A stretch of 37,769 nt of DNA from an uncultured Planctomycetaceae bacterium. GTDB taxonomy: Bacteria > Planctomycetota > Planctomycetia > Planctomycetales > Planctomycetaceae. This document shows positions 1-8,700 of the stretch, one piece after another. A program made the translations under genes and the position numbers. Every line of letters begins with the position of its first letter. Positions within the stretch are counted from its first letter, which is position 1. The notes beneath the pieces are model-generated. The model saw only the letters and a program-made list of their open reading frames with translations. It did no database searches and was not told the origin of the DNA. The stretch covers positions 1 through 37,769 of the forward strand of contig CAIYBH010000123.1 in NCBI GenBank assembly GCA_903924405.1. Direction: 5' to 3'.

Positions 1-229
1 ACAGGCGACGTTCGGCATCAGTCAGTGCCATGACGTTGGTTGCATCAATGTGCAGCGTACCAGCCTCGGCTGTCAGAATGCCCGCGATCAGGTTCAGCAG
101 AGTCGTTTTGCCGGAACCACTGGGCCCGGCGATCACGACGGCCTGCTGATCCGGAATGACGAGACTGGGGATCTGCAGCGAAAACTGTCCCTCCGGATAC
201 GAGAATTTCAGTTGACTTATGGCAATCAT
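1..229 (-). CDS. ABC transporter ATP-binding protein (N-terminal part, cut by window edge)
   Basis: The reverse strand reads openly from an ATG at 229 to the window edge, giving the first 76 residues. It starts MIAISQLKFSYPEGQFSLQI. A complete Walker A motif, GPSGSGKTT, lies near residues 38-46 and is followed by LLNLIAGIL. The segment ALTDAERR further on resembles the LolD/MacB/DevA group of export ATPases. The protein should be a cytoplasmic nucleotide-binding subunit energising an inner-membrane permease, but the signature motif, Walker B and partner gene lie outside the window. No clear Shine-Dalgarno site precedes the ATG. It is divergent from the peptidase gene at 732. The ABC family is certain; the substrate is not readable. 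Confidence 0.85.
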   Translation of the reverse strand, partial: MIAISQLKFSYPEGQFSLQIPSLVIPDQQAVVIAGPSGSGKTTLLNLIAGILTAEAGTLHIDATNVMALTDAERRL

Positions 230-318
230 TGGGGGACCGGACGCAGGCAGCGCCGCAGCACGAAGCAGGGTGTAGAACATACCAGCCCATGAAGTGTAGG
301 TATTCTCCGGGGGAAAGG

Positions 319-411
319 CACGTGCTGGGCGGCAAGAATCCGGTTCCGAGTTCACGAACACAGGAGACTCTGTTGCCGCGGGTGAGCCCCATCGGCTTGG
401 GGCAGCACGTG
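319..411. other. Nested inverted repeats (candidate structured RNA or regulatory element)
   Basis: CACGTGCTG (319-327) is perfectly complementary to CAGCACGTG (403-411). One base inside it, GCGGCAA (329-335) is perfectly complementary to TTGCCGC (373-379). GCCCC (386-390) and GGGGC (399-403) form a further small hairpin, which shares base 403 with the outer stem. On paper this is a three-way junction of about 93 bases. All pairs are Watson-Crick, so the coding strand cannot be told. I matched it to no riboswitch or known RNA. It could be a leader of either divergent gene, a small RNA, or a DNA element; CACGTG is itself a common protein-binding palindrome. Confidence 0.4.
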
Positions 412-547
412 AGTCTGACGTGACGAAGTGGTATTGCCGCGGTGGCTCAGGCACATGCAGGACGACCGACCAGGCCGTGAACTTCCGCGGGGATCGTACC
501 GGGTAACTTCCATCAGGCCGTCAATTCGATAAATTCTGTGGAGTGAA

Positions 548-603
548 GTGGTTGTCAGTTGTCAGTTGGCAGTTGTCGGTTGGCGGTTGGCGGTTGTCAG
601 TTG
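548..603. repeat. Heptanucleotide tandem repeat, 8 units
   Basis: Eight consecutive 7-base units run without interruption: GTGGTTG, TCAGTTG, TCAGTTG, GCAGTTG, TCGGTTG, GCGGTTG, GCGGTTG, TCAGTTG. The TTG end is invariant and the first positions vary. An open frame runs through it in phase with the downstream peptidase, giving a Ser-Val-Trp-rich pseudo-N-terminus that should not be annotated as protein. It resembles the heptanucleotide short tandem repeats known from cyanobacteria and some other bacteria. Confidence 0.8.
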
Positions 604-731
604 CGGCCACGGGGGCCGAGGCTGGATTATTTCGTCAGTGTCGATCAGGCCGTATGATTCGGTCAGCTTCAGTCAATCAGCATCCATCAGCTTCCATCAG
701 TATCAGTCATTACACAATCAGGGATTCCGTT

Positions 732-1904
732 ATGGCGTGCCGCACACTTCGAGTTTCCGGAGGGAATCACAGCCGCGGGATTTGCGGGCTGGGCCGGGCC
801 GGTGCGTTCCTGCTGGCCATTGTTTTCAGCTTTCATCTGGGCGCAGCGGCTGATAAACCGGTCATTCTGCTGACGGGATTTGAACCCTTTGGTGCGCAGC
901 GGCCACCGAATCCGTCGTGGGAAGCCATTGCACCACTGCATGACACCGAATGGCAGGGGTATCGGCTTGTTGCTGTGCAGCTTCCTGTGGTGTGGGGGGC
1001 TCCATTGCAGGAACTGGAGCCGCGCATACAGCAGCTGAAGCCGGTGGCGGTCTTTTCCTTCGGGCAGGGGTATCCGGGCGCCTTTGCCATAGAAACTCGC
1101 GCGTTGAACCAGCGCGGCGACATCGCGGATAACTCCGGCCAGAAGCCCTCGCTGCCGTTGATTGTCGGCGACGGTCCAACGGAGTTCCTGTCTTCGTTTT
1201 CCTATGCAGAGGTTGCGGCCGTGCTGCAGAAGAAGGGACTGCCCCTGCGAATTTCGGATCAGGCTGGTCAGTACCTTTGCGAAGAAACGTTGTACTCACT
1301 GGAAACACTGCGGCGTAAGTTTCAGCCGGAGCCCGTGGTGGCCTTCTGCCATGTGCCACCGCTGGGAACCATGATTGGCAACACCACTGTTGACGCAAAC
1401 TATGTCCGCAACTTTGTTCTTGAATTCCTTGGGGCGTGGAAACAAACCAGTCTGCAGGCGGAACAGTTGGACACGGAAAAAAAAGCCGCGTCCGGCAGCA
1501 CCGGCGGGCAGGCGGCAACCCCTGAGCGTGCTGCGGTGGAGAAGTTGATCGAGGAATACTTCAAGTCCTGGTCCGAACAACGCATGCGGGATTACGGAAA
1601 CTGCTTTGCTGATGGAGCTGTCATTCAGGAAGTCGGATCCGGCGACATTTCGACGCAGATGAAGGGCCCGTTTGTGGCCACTCAGGCGACCTACCATAAA
1701 ATGGCTGTCTTCAAAGCGGTTGAAGTTCCGGTGAGGACTGCGATTACCTTTGAAGCGGACCTTGCGCGTGTGGTTGTCTACTGGAAATTGACGGCGGGGC
1801 CCAGACTGCAGTACGGCTACGACCACTTCACACTGCTGAAACAGGACGGACAGTGGAAGATCGCCAACCTCGTCTTTTACGCTGTAAAAACACCTAAAGA
1901 ATAG
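732..1904 (+). CDS. Exported pyroglutamyl-peptidase I (C15) fused to a SnoaL/NTF2-like domain
   Basis: The 390-residue protein has a hydrophobic segment at about residues 23-40 (signal peptide or anchor). A peptidase C15 domain follows at about 42-235. ILLTGFEPFG at 45-54 and NPSWE at 60-64 are family hallmarks. The catalytic triad is visible as Glu121 (in AIETR), Cys183 (in YLCEE) and His207 (in FCHVPP). The Glu-Cys and Cys-His spacings, 62 and 24, match known C15 enzymes. The family removes N-terminal pyroglutamate from peptides and is normally cytoplasmic and about 200-220 residues. A Lys/Gly/Ala linker leads to a second domain at about 265-388 (EEYFKSW, VYWKLTAG, DGQWKIANL) that resembles SnoaL/DUF4440 NTF2-like folds. 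The start at 732 was chosen because AGGGA lies 7 bases upstream; an in-frame start at 543 would translate the tandem repeat. Peptidase call firm, NTF2-like call moderate. Confidence 0.85.
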   Translation: MACRTLRVSGGNHSRGICGLGRAGAFLLAIVFSFHLGAAADKPVILLTGFEPFGAQRPPNPSWEAIAPLHDTEWQGYRLVAVQLPVVWGAPLQELEPRIQQLKPVAVFSFGQGYPGAFAIETRALNQRGDIADNSGQKPSLPLIVGDGPTEFLSSFSYAEVAAVLQKKGLPLRISDQAGQYLCEETLYSLETLRRKFQPEPVVAFCHVPPLGTMIGNTTVDANYVRNFVLEFLGAWKQTSLQAEQLDTEKKAASGSTGGQAATPERAAVEKLIEEYFKSWSEQRMRDYGNCFADGAVIQEVGSGDISTQMKGPFVATQATYHKMAVFKAVEVPVRTAITFEADLARVVVYWKLTAGPRLQYGYDHFTLLKQDGQWKIANLVFYAVKTPKE

Positions 1905-2397
1905 TGTTGGAAAAGGCGCTGAAAACGGGGTAACGGCCTGCGCGACTTCAACAGGACCGTTCCCGAACCAGGGTTCAGGCACAGTCGGACGTCTGCGACG
2001 ACGGATCAAAGCTGATGGCCGGAAGAAAGCAGAATCCGACGGCATCCTTCCTTTTCTCAAAAAGGCTAACTCGCCCGGAACAGGCCCTGGAGTCCCCGTG
2101 TTTTCTCTGTGACGACCCGAAAAACACGCACCCACTGGAAATCGCGGTGGTTTTCCGTGATTTTGACCGCAAATCCAGAATTGCACGGTACAATGCCAGG
2201 CTTTCCCGGCCGGGCCAGGGGGCTGCAGTGGGGCTGAGTGTGGTGCTGCGACGCAACCGAAGTCAGCACTCTTGCGGTGTGCCCGGAAAATGCTCGGGCG
2301 AAATCCTCGGGTCAATCACCCGTCTGGTCTAAATGCCCGCAACGATAACGCCCCGATTGATCCCGCGATTTTGGGTAGTAGAAACACGAGTAACAGT
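1905..2397. other. Intergenic region, about 490 bases, with one perfect hairpin
   Basis: No gene is supported. CGTGTTTT (2097-2104) and AAAACACG (2121-2128) form a perfect 8 bp stem with a 16-base loop. A TACAAT hexamer at 2189-2194 resembles a -10 box, but the best upstream match, TTGACC at 2163-2168, is 20 bases away, so the promoter is doubtful. The downstream gene has no clear ribosome binding site. Confidence 0.5.
2097..2128. other. Intergenic hairpin, 8 bp stem and 16-base loop
   Basis: The perfect inverted repeat CGTGTTTT / AAAACACG lies 193 bases after the peptidase stop. No U-tract follows on either side beyond the stem's own bases. It belongs with the similar hairpins listed at 3738, 9291, 16044, 21623 and 28052. 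Confidence 0.45.
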
Positions 2398-3711
2398 ATG
2401 GCAGGAAAAGACCGACCCGCATCACGAGGCAGTCGTCCGGTAAAAGGCTCCGGCAAAACGGACCGCGGCCCGGCCCGCCCACCTCGGGCAAATCCGCGAT
2501 CGCGTCCAGGCAGACCGGGTGTCCCCAGTCGTCGGTCGGTGTCACTGCGAGTGCCGGAAGCGCGAGGGGCCATGATTCCCGACGCGCCCGAGGTCACCAG
2601 CGAAACGGGTGAAGCCTCCGACACCATGCGCCTGCAGAAATTTCTCGCCATGTCCGGAGTGGATTCGCGGCGCAACTGCGAAGAATACATTCGTGATGGC
2701 CGTGTCACGGTGGACGGAGTCGTCGTCAACGATCCGGCTCGTGCCGTGTCCCCGGAAACTCACGATATCCGTCTCGATTCCGAACGGCTGCGACTTCCCA
2801 GATTCCGTTACTTCCTGCTGAACAAACCCAAAGGTGTGCTCTGCACCAACCGGGACCCGGAAGGACGTCCGCGGGCTGTGGACATGATTCCGGTCGCGGA
2901 TCAACGACTCTTTACCGTCGGACGGCTGGACGAAAACACGCAGGGCCTGCTGCTGCTGACCAACGACGGCGACCTTGCCCAGCGACTTGCGCACCCACGC
3001 TTCGAAGTTGTGCGCCGCTATCGTTGTCATGTGGCGGGGTGGCCAACCCCGGAGACACTGAATCAACTGCGGGACGGGATGTATTTTGCCGAAGGCTTCT
3101 TCCGCTTTCAGGGCATTCGTGTGGTGCGACATCAGGGACGCAGCACAGTTCTGGAACTGGAACTTCAGGAAGGCAAGAACCGCGAAATCCGTCGACTGCT
3201 GGCACGAGTCGGTCACAAGGTGATTGAACTGGAGCGCATCGCCTTCGGTCCGCTCCAGCTGGGTTCGCTGCCTTACGGACGATTTAGGGAACTGCAACCG
3301 GCCGAAATCCGGGACCTGCGGCATTTCCTGGAAACCGGCGAGAAAACTGGTCGGCGGATCAAACTGGGATTTGGTTATCGCCCCGGGCAGACACGAGGCA
3401 AAAAACACCGCAAGCCCGCCCCGGCTGGGCAACCCGCTGGCAATTCGGGTTCACCAGCGTCCGTGGCTCCTCGACGTGGAGCAGCACGCCAGCAGACGCG
3501 ACCTGCCTCGGCAGGGCAAGCCCCCGCAGCAGCTCGACCACCACGGTCTCAACCTGCTCAGGGAATGCCGAAGGGTCGAAAGCCCGCGGGAGTTTCCGGA
3601 GCGGCACGACGGCCTTCAGCACGCCCTGCCGCCGGTGCTGGTCGGTCGCAGGGCACCAGGACTCGCCGACCCAGTGAAGGCCGAGCCAACAACAAACGCC
3701 GCACCCGTTAG
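2398..3711 (+). CDS. 23S/16S rRNA pseudouridine synthase, RluB/RsuA family, with long basic N- and C-terminal tails
   Basis: The protein has 437 residues. The core is canonical. An S4 RNA-binding domain lies at about 77-135 (MRLQKFLAMSGVDSRR). The synthase domain follows, with LLNKPKGVLCT at 140-150 and GRLDENTQGLLLLTNDG at 175-191. Within it Asp178 is the expected catalytic aspartate, and EGKNREIRRLL lies at 258-268. The family converts a specific uridine of ribosomal RNA to pseudouridine; RluB, RluE, RluF and RsuA cannot be separated by eye. The core is flanked by about 75 residues of Arg/Pro/Gly/Ser-rich sequence at the N-terminus and about 115 residues of Ala/Pro/Arg/Lys-rich sequence at the C-terminus, probably disordered and RNA-binding. 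No strong ribosome binding site precedes the ATG at 2398. ATG 2626, right at the S4 domain, is an alternative, but the basic tail upstream reads as real protein. Confidence 0.93.
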   Translation: MAGKDRPASRGSRPVKGSGKTDRGPARPPRANPRSRPGRPGVPSRRSVSLRVPEARGAMIPDAPEVTSETGEASDTMRLQKFLAMSGVDSRRNCEEYIRDGRVTVDGVVVNDPARAVSPETHDIRLDSERLRLPRFRYFLLNKPKGVLCTNRDPEGRPRAVDMIPVADQRLFTVGRLDENTQGLLLLTNDGDLAQRLAHPRFEVVRRYRCHVAGWPTPETLNQLRDGMYFAEGFFRFQGIRVVRHQGRSTVLELELQEGKNREIRRLLARVGHKVIELERIAFGPLQLGSLPYGRFRELQPAEIRDLRHFLETGEKTGRRIKLGFGYRPGQTRGKKHRKPAPAGQPAGNSGSPASVAPRRGAARQQTRPASAGQAPAAARPPRSQPAQGMPKGRKPAGVSGAARRPSARPAAGAGRSQGTRTRRPSEGRANNKRRTR

Positions 3712-3737
3712 ATAACAGCGACAAATGCAGCTTGTGT

Positions 3738-3770
3738 TCGCGCTGCCGTGCAACTTGTTCAGCAGCGCGA
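3738..3770. other. Intergenic hairpin, 9 bp stem and 15-base loop
   Basis: TCGCGCTGC (3738-3746) and GCAGCGCGA (3762-3770) are perfectly complementary, with a 15-base loop. The hairpin begins 26 bases after the stop of the pseudouridine synthase gene. There is no U-tract, so it is not a classic intrinsic terminator, although the position would suit one. A smaller hairpin, CGGTC / GACCG at 3817-3831, follows. Confidence 0.5.
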
Positions 3771-3929
3771 TTCACACCTGAAGCACATGTGGACAGACGG
3801 GGGGTATTTGACGGCACGGTCTGCGGGACCGACTGGCGTCCGGCGGACCGAATCGGGGGCGGGCAGATGAATCAACTGCGGTCATGTTGTACAGGTGGTC
3901 GCAAATCTGATTTTCGGTGAAGTGACTTC

Positions 3930-5003
3930 ATGGGTGCGGAGTTTCGATTCATAGACTTGTTTGCCGGGATTGGCGGCATGCGACTGGGGCTTGAGTCCGC
4001 TGGTGGCATGTGCGTCTTCACCAGCGAATGGAACAAGTGGTCGCGTCAGACCTACGCCGCTAACTTTCCGGATGAGGCGCCGATTGCCGGCGACATCACG
4101 GAGATTGATGCCGCTCAGATTCCGGATCATGACCTGCTGGTGGCCGGATTTCCCTGTCAGCCGTTTTCGATCGCGGGTGTCTCTAAAAAGAATTCACTGG
4201 GCACGCCGCATGGTTTTGCCTGCCGGACTCAGGGGACACTGTTTTTCGATGTCGCTCGTATCATTCAGGAAAAGCGTCCGGCTGCGTTTCTGCTGGAAAA
4301 CGTGCGCAATCTGGAACGTCACGACAAAGGGCGAACGCTGCAGGTGATTCTGCAGACACTGGAAGAGGATCTTGGATATCACGTATGTTATCGCATCCTC
4401 GATGCCAAGCCTTTTGTCCCGCAGCATCGCGAGCGCATCTTTATTGTGGGCTTTCGTGAGGAGCGGGGATTTTCCTGGTCTGACCTGCAGCTGCCGGACA
4501 AGACGGCACAGCGACCAGTGCTTCGCAGCATTCTGCACTCGGAAGACGGAACGGAGCGACCTGAAGAGCCCTACACGTCGGGCGACCTGGCGCTGATTGG
4601 CAGCCGATATACGCTCAGCGACCATCTCTGGAGGTATCTGCAGAACTATGCGGAGAAGCATCGGGCGAAGGGGAATGGTTTTGGTTTTGGATTGGTGGGC
4701 CCCACCGACACGGCGCGAACATTGTCGGCACGATATCATAAGGACGGTTCTGAGATCCTGATTGATCAGCCTGGCCGCAATCCTCGGCGACTGACACCAC
4801 GGGAATGTGCCCGACTCATGGGGTTCCCGGATACCTTTCAGATTCCCGTCTCGGACACGCAGGCCTACCGCCAGTTTGGCAACTCGGTCGCTGTTCCGGT
4901 GATTGCTGTGATTGCCGCCTTACTGCGTGACCGACTGCAGACTGCGGTTCCGCTCAAACCGGCACCTCCGGGGAAGAAAACGCAGTTGTTGTTGCTTGAT
5001 TGA
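3930..5003 (+). CDS. dcm: DNA (cytosine-5-)-methyltransferase, Dcm-like, orphan
   Basis: The 357-residue protein shows the C5-methyltransferase motifs in order. Motif I is DLFAGIGG (9-16, AdoMet binding). Motif IV is GFPCQPFS (73-80), with nucleophile Cys76. Motif VI is LLENVRNL (121-128), motif [15 protein letters not shown] (165-175), and motif [11 protein letters not shown] (315-324). Between VIII and X, the target-recognition stretch [20 protein letters not shown] and the following [13 protein letters not shown] and [15 protein letters not shown] resemble E. coli Dcm/EcoRII very closely. CCWGG is therefore the likely, but inferred, target. No restriction endonuclease or vsr-type repair gene lies beside it. 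CCAGG and CCTGG sites are common throughout this window, so the target is not avoided. The start at 3930 has only a weak upstream GGTGA. Confidence 0.93.
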   Translation: MGAEFRFIDLFAGIGGMRLGLESAGGMCVFTSEWNKWSRQTYAANFPDEAPIAGDITEIDAAQIPDHDLLVAGFPCQPFSIAGVSKKNSLGTPHGFACRTQGTLFFDVARIIQEKRPAAFLLENVRNLERHDKGRTLQVILQTLEEDLGYHVCYRILDAKPFVPQHRERIFIVGFREERGFSWSDLQLPDKTAQRPVLRSILHSEDGTERPEEPYTSGDLALIGSRYTLSDHLWRYLQNYAEKHRAKGNGFGFGLVGPTDTARTLSARYHKDGSEILIDQPGRNPRRLTPRECARLMGFPDTFQIPVSDTQAYRQFGNSVAVPVIAVIAALLRDRLQTAVPLKPAPPGKKTQLLLLD

Positions 5004-5700
5004 GTTGATTTTGAGGCGGGAGCGCGTGTGGTTGGAGCGGGCGGAACACTTGGGAACGGGGGCGGTTGACGACGGCGATTCCGAGCCAGGGGCGGCGAAA
5101 CGGCGTTCATCCCTGGAATAGTCGCGTTTCGCTCCGCCGAAACGATCAACCTGGATTTCTCCTCACGAGTTCAGCAGACAAACACCGCACGGAAATCAAG
5201 AAAAAAACACCCTGATTTTCCATGTTGCTGATCTTTCGTTATTCCAGCCTAAGCCAGGGGCGGCAGAAAAACCCGGGAAAAGGTGGGAATTCCGTCTTCG
5301 AAGCCTGTTGTACTCCGTAAATCTCCCTGAAATCCGGGACGGACAGCGGAATCTCCGGAAGCCCACACTGGCGAAAAGGTGGAAATCCGGCAAGGATACA
5401 GACCGGACGAAAGAGCCTGAACATGATCCGTTCGTGGACAGGTCGTCTGGTGATTGGAAGGACCGTCGATTGGTGGCTGGCAAAGTGTGGTGAGGATGTT
5501 TTTCCCGGGCGAGTGTTTGGCTTCTGAAGAGGGGGCTGAGATTCCCCGGCGTCACCTGCTGCGAAGTCGTCTCGGTCTGGTACAATCCAAATGCTGAATG
5601 AAAATTGACGCTGGCGTGTGGCGTGGTTCCCCTGACTGAACCACGCTGCTGGTCCTCTGTTGATAAGGCTGAATCTTTAGGACTGCTCTGGAGGTTTCCT
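5004..5700. other. Intergenic region, about 700 bases
   Basis: No protein gene is supported. Seen here are a hairpin CCAGGG (5086-5091) / CCCTGG (5111-5116), the dispersed palindromic repeat at 5121-5144, and an A-rich loop hairpin GGAAATCA (5192-5199) / TGATTTTCC (5214-5222) with one bulge. Two similar stretches also occur, GAAAAGGTGGGAATTCCG near 5277 and GAAAAGGTGGAAATCCGG near 5372. A possible -10 box, TACAAT, lies at 5581-5586 without a good -35. GGAGG at 5690-5694 is the ribosome binding site of the next gene. Confidence 0.5.
5121..5144. repeat. 24-base palindromic repeat, copy 1
   Basis: This 24-base sequence recurs without a mismatch at 19243-19266. Its core is CGTTTCG, six bases (CTCCGC), CGAAACG, a 7 bp hairpin, preceded by GTCG-type flank. 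This copy lies 118 bases after the methyltransferase stop. A related 11-base piece (GTCGCGTTTCG) occurs at 26152-26162 after the prepilin peptidase. GCGAAACG at 5095-5102 could pair alternatively with the left arm. It resembles REP-type dispersed elements. Confidence 0.7.
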
Positions 5701-8700
5701 GTGAGGCATTGTTCACTGGCACTGATTCCCGGCATGCTCTTCGCGACTGTGGCAGTATCGACTGCCGTTGCTGTTGCTCCCCCACGCCCTGTTGCATCGT
5801 CAGCGGTTGTCACAACACAGACTCCCGGGCATGCGGTCACACTGGAAGCGGACATTCGTGGTGCGAAGGATCTGTATCTCGTCGCGACGGACGGCGGAGA
5901 CGGATACGGTTGTGACTGGGCGGACTGGGCCGAACCGCGGCTAACGGGGCCCAAAGGCACATTAAAGTTGACGGACCTGCCATGGAAGTCAGCGCAGGCG
6001 GAATGGGGCAAGCCCGGCATTGGAAAAAATGCGGACGGCAGTCCGCTGCGAATCCATGGCAAGCCCGTGGAATTCGGGATTGGAACACACGCGAATTCGG
6101 TCATTCACTTTGCGCTGCCGGAAGGATATGACAAGCTGACGGCGCGTGTGGGACTGGACAATGGCGGTACCGATCAGAACGGGGCCGGCAGTGTTCAGTT
6201 TCTGGTGTACACCGTTAATCCCGGGCCGATTTCCACAGCGCCTTCCGCAGTGGAACGAACACCCGATGCCGCTGTCGCTGGTCTGGATACAGCCGAGGGG
6301 CTGGAGACACGACTCTTCGCTGCCGAACCAATGCTGCTCAGTCCCTCAAATATTGATGTCGACCATCTGGGACGCGTGTGGGTGTGCGAAGTTGTGAACT
6401 ATCGCCGCTTTGCCAACGGCAACAATCCCGATCGGCCCGAGGGTGACCGGATTCTGGTGCTGGAAGATACGAATGGTGATGGCATCGCAGAGAAAGAGAC
6501 GGTGTTTTATCAGGGGCGTGACATCGATTCAGCGCATGGCGTGTGTGTGCTGGGGAATCGAGTCATTGTGTCCGCCGGGGACAGCGTCATCAGTCTGTTT
6601 GACGACAACGGGGACCTGAAGGCAGACCGTCGCGAAGTGTTGTTCACCGGCATTCGTGGAACTCAGCATGATCACGGCATCCACAGTTTCACCTTCGGAC
6701 CGGATGGCCGGCTGTATTTCAATTTTGGCAACAGTGGTGAGGAACTGCATCGACCGGATGGTTCGATTGTCGTTGACCAGGCCGGCAATGAAATCCGGGC
6801 CGCTCGAAAGCCGTATCAGGAAGGCATGGCATTTCGGTGCGAACTGGATGGCAGCAAGGTGGAAACGCTGGGCTGGAATTTCCGGAACAACTGGGAACTG
6901 TGTGTCGACAGCTTTGGAACAGTCTGGCAATCGGACAATGACGACGACGGCAATCGCGGCGTGCGGATCAACTACGTCATGGAATTCGGCAACTACGGTT
7001 ACAAGGATGAGATCACCGGGGCCGGATGGCAGACCGCTCGTACGAATCTGGAAGCCGAGATTCCTCAGCGTCACTGGCATCTGAATGATCCGGGAGTTGT
7101 TCCGAACCTGCTGCAGACCGGAGCGGGATCTCCGACCGGTATTCTGATCTACGAAGGCGCGAATCTTCCGGATCGCTTCCGAAATCAGCTGATTCACTGT
7201 GATGCGGGACCGAACGTCGTTCGCAGCTATGCTGTTCAGGACAACGGAGCGGGCTATGCGGCTGAGGTGAACAGTCTTCTGACGGGCGTACGAGATCAGT
7301 GGTTTCGTCCTTCGGACGTGTGTGTCGCGCCGGACGGGTCATTGATTGTTGCCGACTGGTATGATCCGGGTGTTGGGGGCCATCGTCAGGGGGACGTGGA
7401 ACGCGGTCGTCTGTTCCGGGTTTCTCTGCCGGGCCAGCCTTATTCGATCCCGAAACTGGATTTGTCCACGATTGAGGGAGCGATTGAGGGCTTGAAGAGT
7501 CCGAACGTGGCGACTCGCTATCTGGCATACACGAAGTTGAAGGAAACTGGAGTCAGTGCGGAAGCTGCAGTGGCTCAAATGGCCACTGCCGATCCGAACC
7601 CCCGTTATCGTGCGCGAGCTTTGTGGCTGCTGGCTCAATTGGGCGAAAACGCGCAGAAGGCTGTGGAGCTTGCGGTAGCAGATGCGGACAAGGACCTGCG
7701 AATCACTGGTATTCGAATTGCGCGGCGAACGGGTCTGAATCTGCTTCCGATTGTCAGCAGGCTTGTGAATGACATGTCGCCTCAGGTTCGCCGCGAATGT
7801 GCGATCGCTCTGCGTGCACTTCCCGCAGCAGAAAAAGCGTCCCTGCTGGCCTCGCTCGCTCGCTCCCTGAATCCCGACGATCGCTGGGAAGTTGAGGCCC
7901 TGGGCATCGGTGCGGAAGGGGCCTGGACTGAAGTGCTCACTGCATGGAGAGCAGCGGATGCCAGCCGGGGAATAGCGACTGCGGAAGACGAGGCTCGCTG
8001 GGCGAAGACTCAAAAGGAACTGATCTGGCGCGCCCGTGGACCGGCAATTGCGGCAGAGATTGCCAACCGTATTCTGGCGGAGGCTGTTGGTCAGGATGCG
8101 GATCAGGGGCCCCAGGCCACCGGACGCTGGTTCCGATCGCTTGATTTTCAACCTGCCGACACAGTGACGGCCGCCATGAAGTCGCTGTTGAGCAGTGAAG
8201 CGTTGAACACTCTGGACGCGGAATCCGGGGAACGAACCTTCGTGATTGCTGAAGCTCTTCAGCGCATGGGTGGCGACCCAATGGCGGATCCACAGTTGGC
8301 CGGCATTGTTGGTTCGGTTCTGGACAAAGCCGTCGGGACATCGCAGTTTGTGCGCATGGTGCGACAGTTCAAAGCAGCGGATCGGTACCCGGACCTGCTG
8401 AAGCAGGCGCAGCAACAGCCTGCTGAGCAGTTGGGGGTCGAGTCGATGGCGGCCCTGGTGGAGATGCAGCAGTGGGACTTGCTGCGGGCCGCTTTGCAGA
8501 GTGAGGAGACTTTGTTGGCCATTGCCACGGCGGAAGCCATGGGAAATACCGCCAACGGGGCAATCACAAAGCCGCTGATGGAGGTGATTCAGGATAAGAG
8601 TGCCGGCCTTGATGTACGTCGAGCTGCCGTTCGCGCTGTTGCTCGTGTGAACAACGGTGCCCTTGAACTGGTACGGCTTGTGGATGAAAAGGCACTTGAC

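Larger units (their letters stand above)
230..731. other. Divergent intergenic region, about 500 bases, with structured and repetitive DNA
   Basis: No convincing gene lies here. The open frames are short, lack start signals or are shadows of the neighbours. The region holds the nested inverted repeats at 319-411, the heptanucleotide tandem repeat at 548-603, and a TCAG-rich stretch at about 662-711 in which CATCAG, TTCAG and ATCAGT recur. No confident promoter was found for either divergent gene. AGGGA at 720-724 is the likely ribosome binding site of the gene starting at 732. Confidence 0.6.

Noticed and set aside
548-603. Possible CRISPR array
   Set aside because: The units are 7 bases without spacers; this is a simple tandem repeat.
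543-731. In-frame N-terminal extension of the pyroglutamyl peptidase gene
   Set aside because: It translates the heptanucleotide tandem repeat and TCAG-rich DNA into low-complexity sequence. A ribosome binding site and signal peptide fit the start at 732 instead.
3930-5003. Complete restriction-modification system
   Set aside because: Neither flank encodes an endonuclease or a vsr-like nuclease; the neighbours are the pseudouridine synthase gene and a 700-base gap.
5581-5586. TACAAT as a -10 promoter box for the cytochrome operon
   Set aside because: No acceptable -35 hexamer is found 16-18 bases upstream. A similar TACAAT at 2189 has the same problem.
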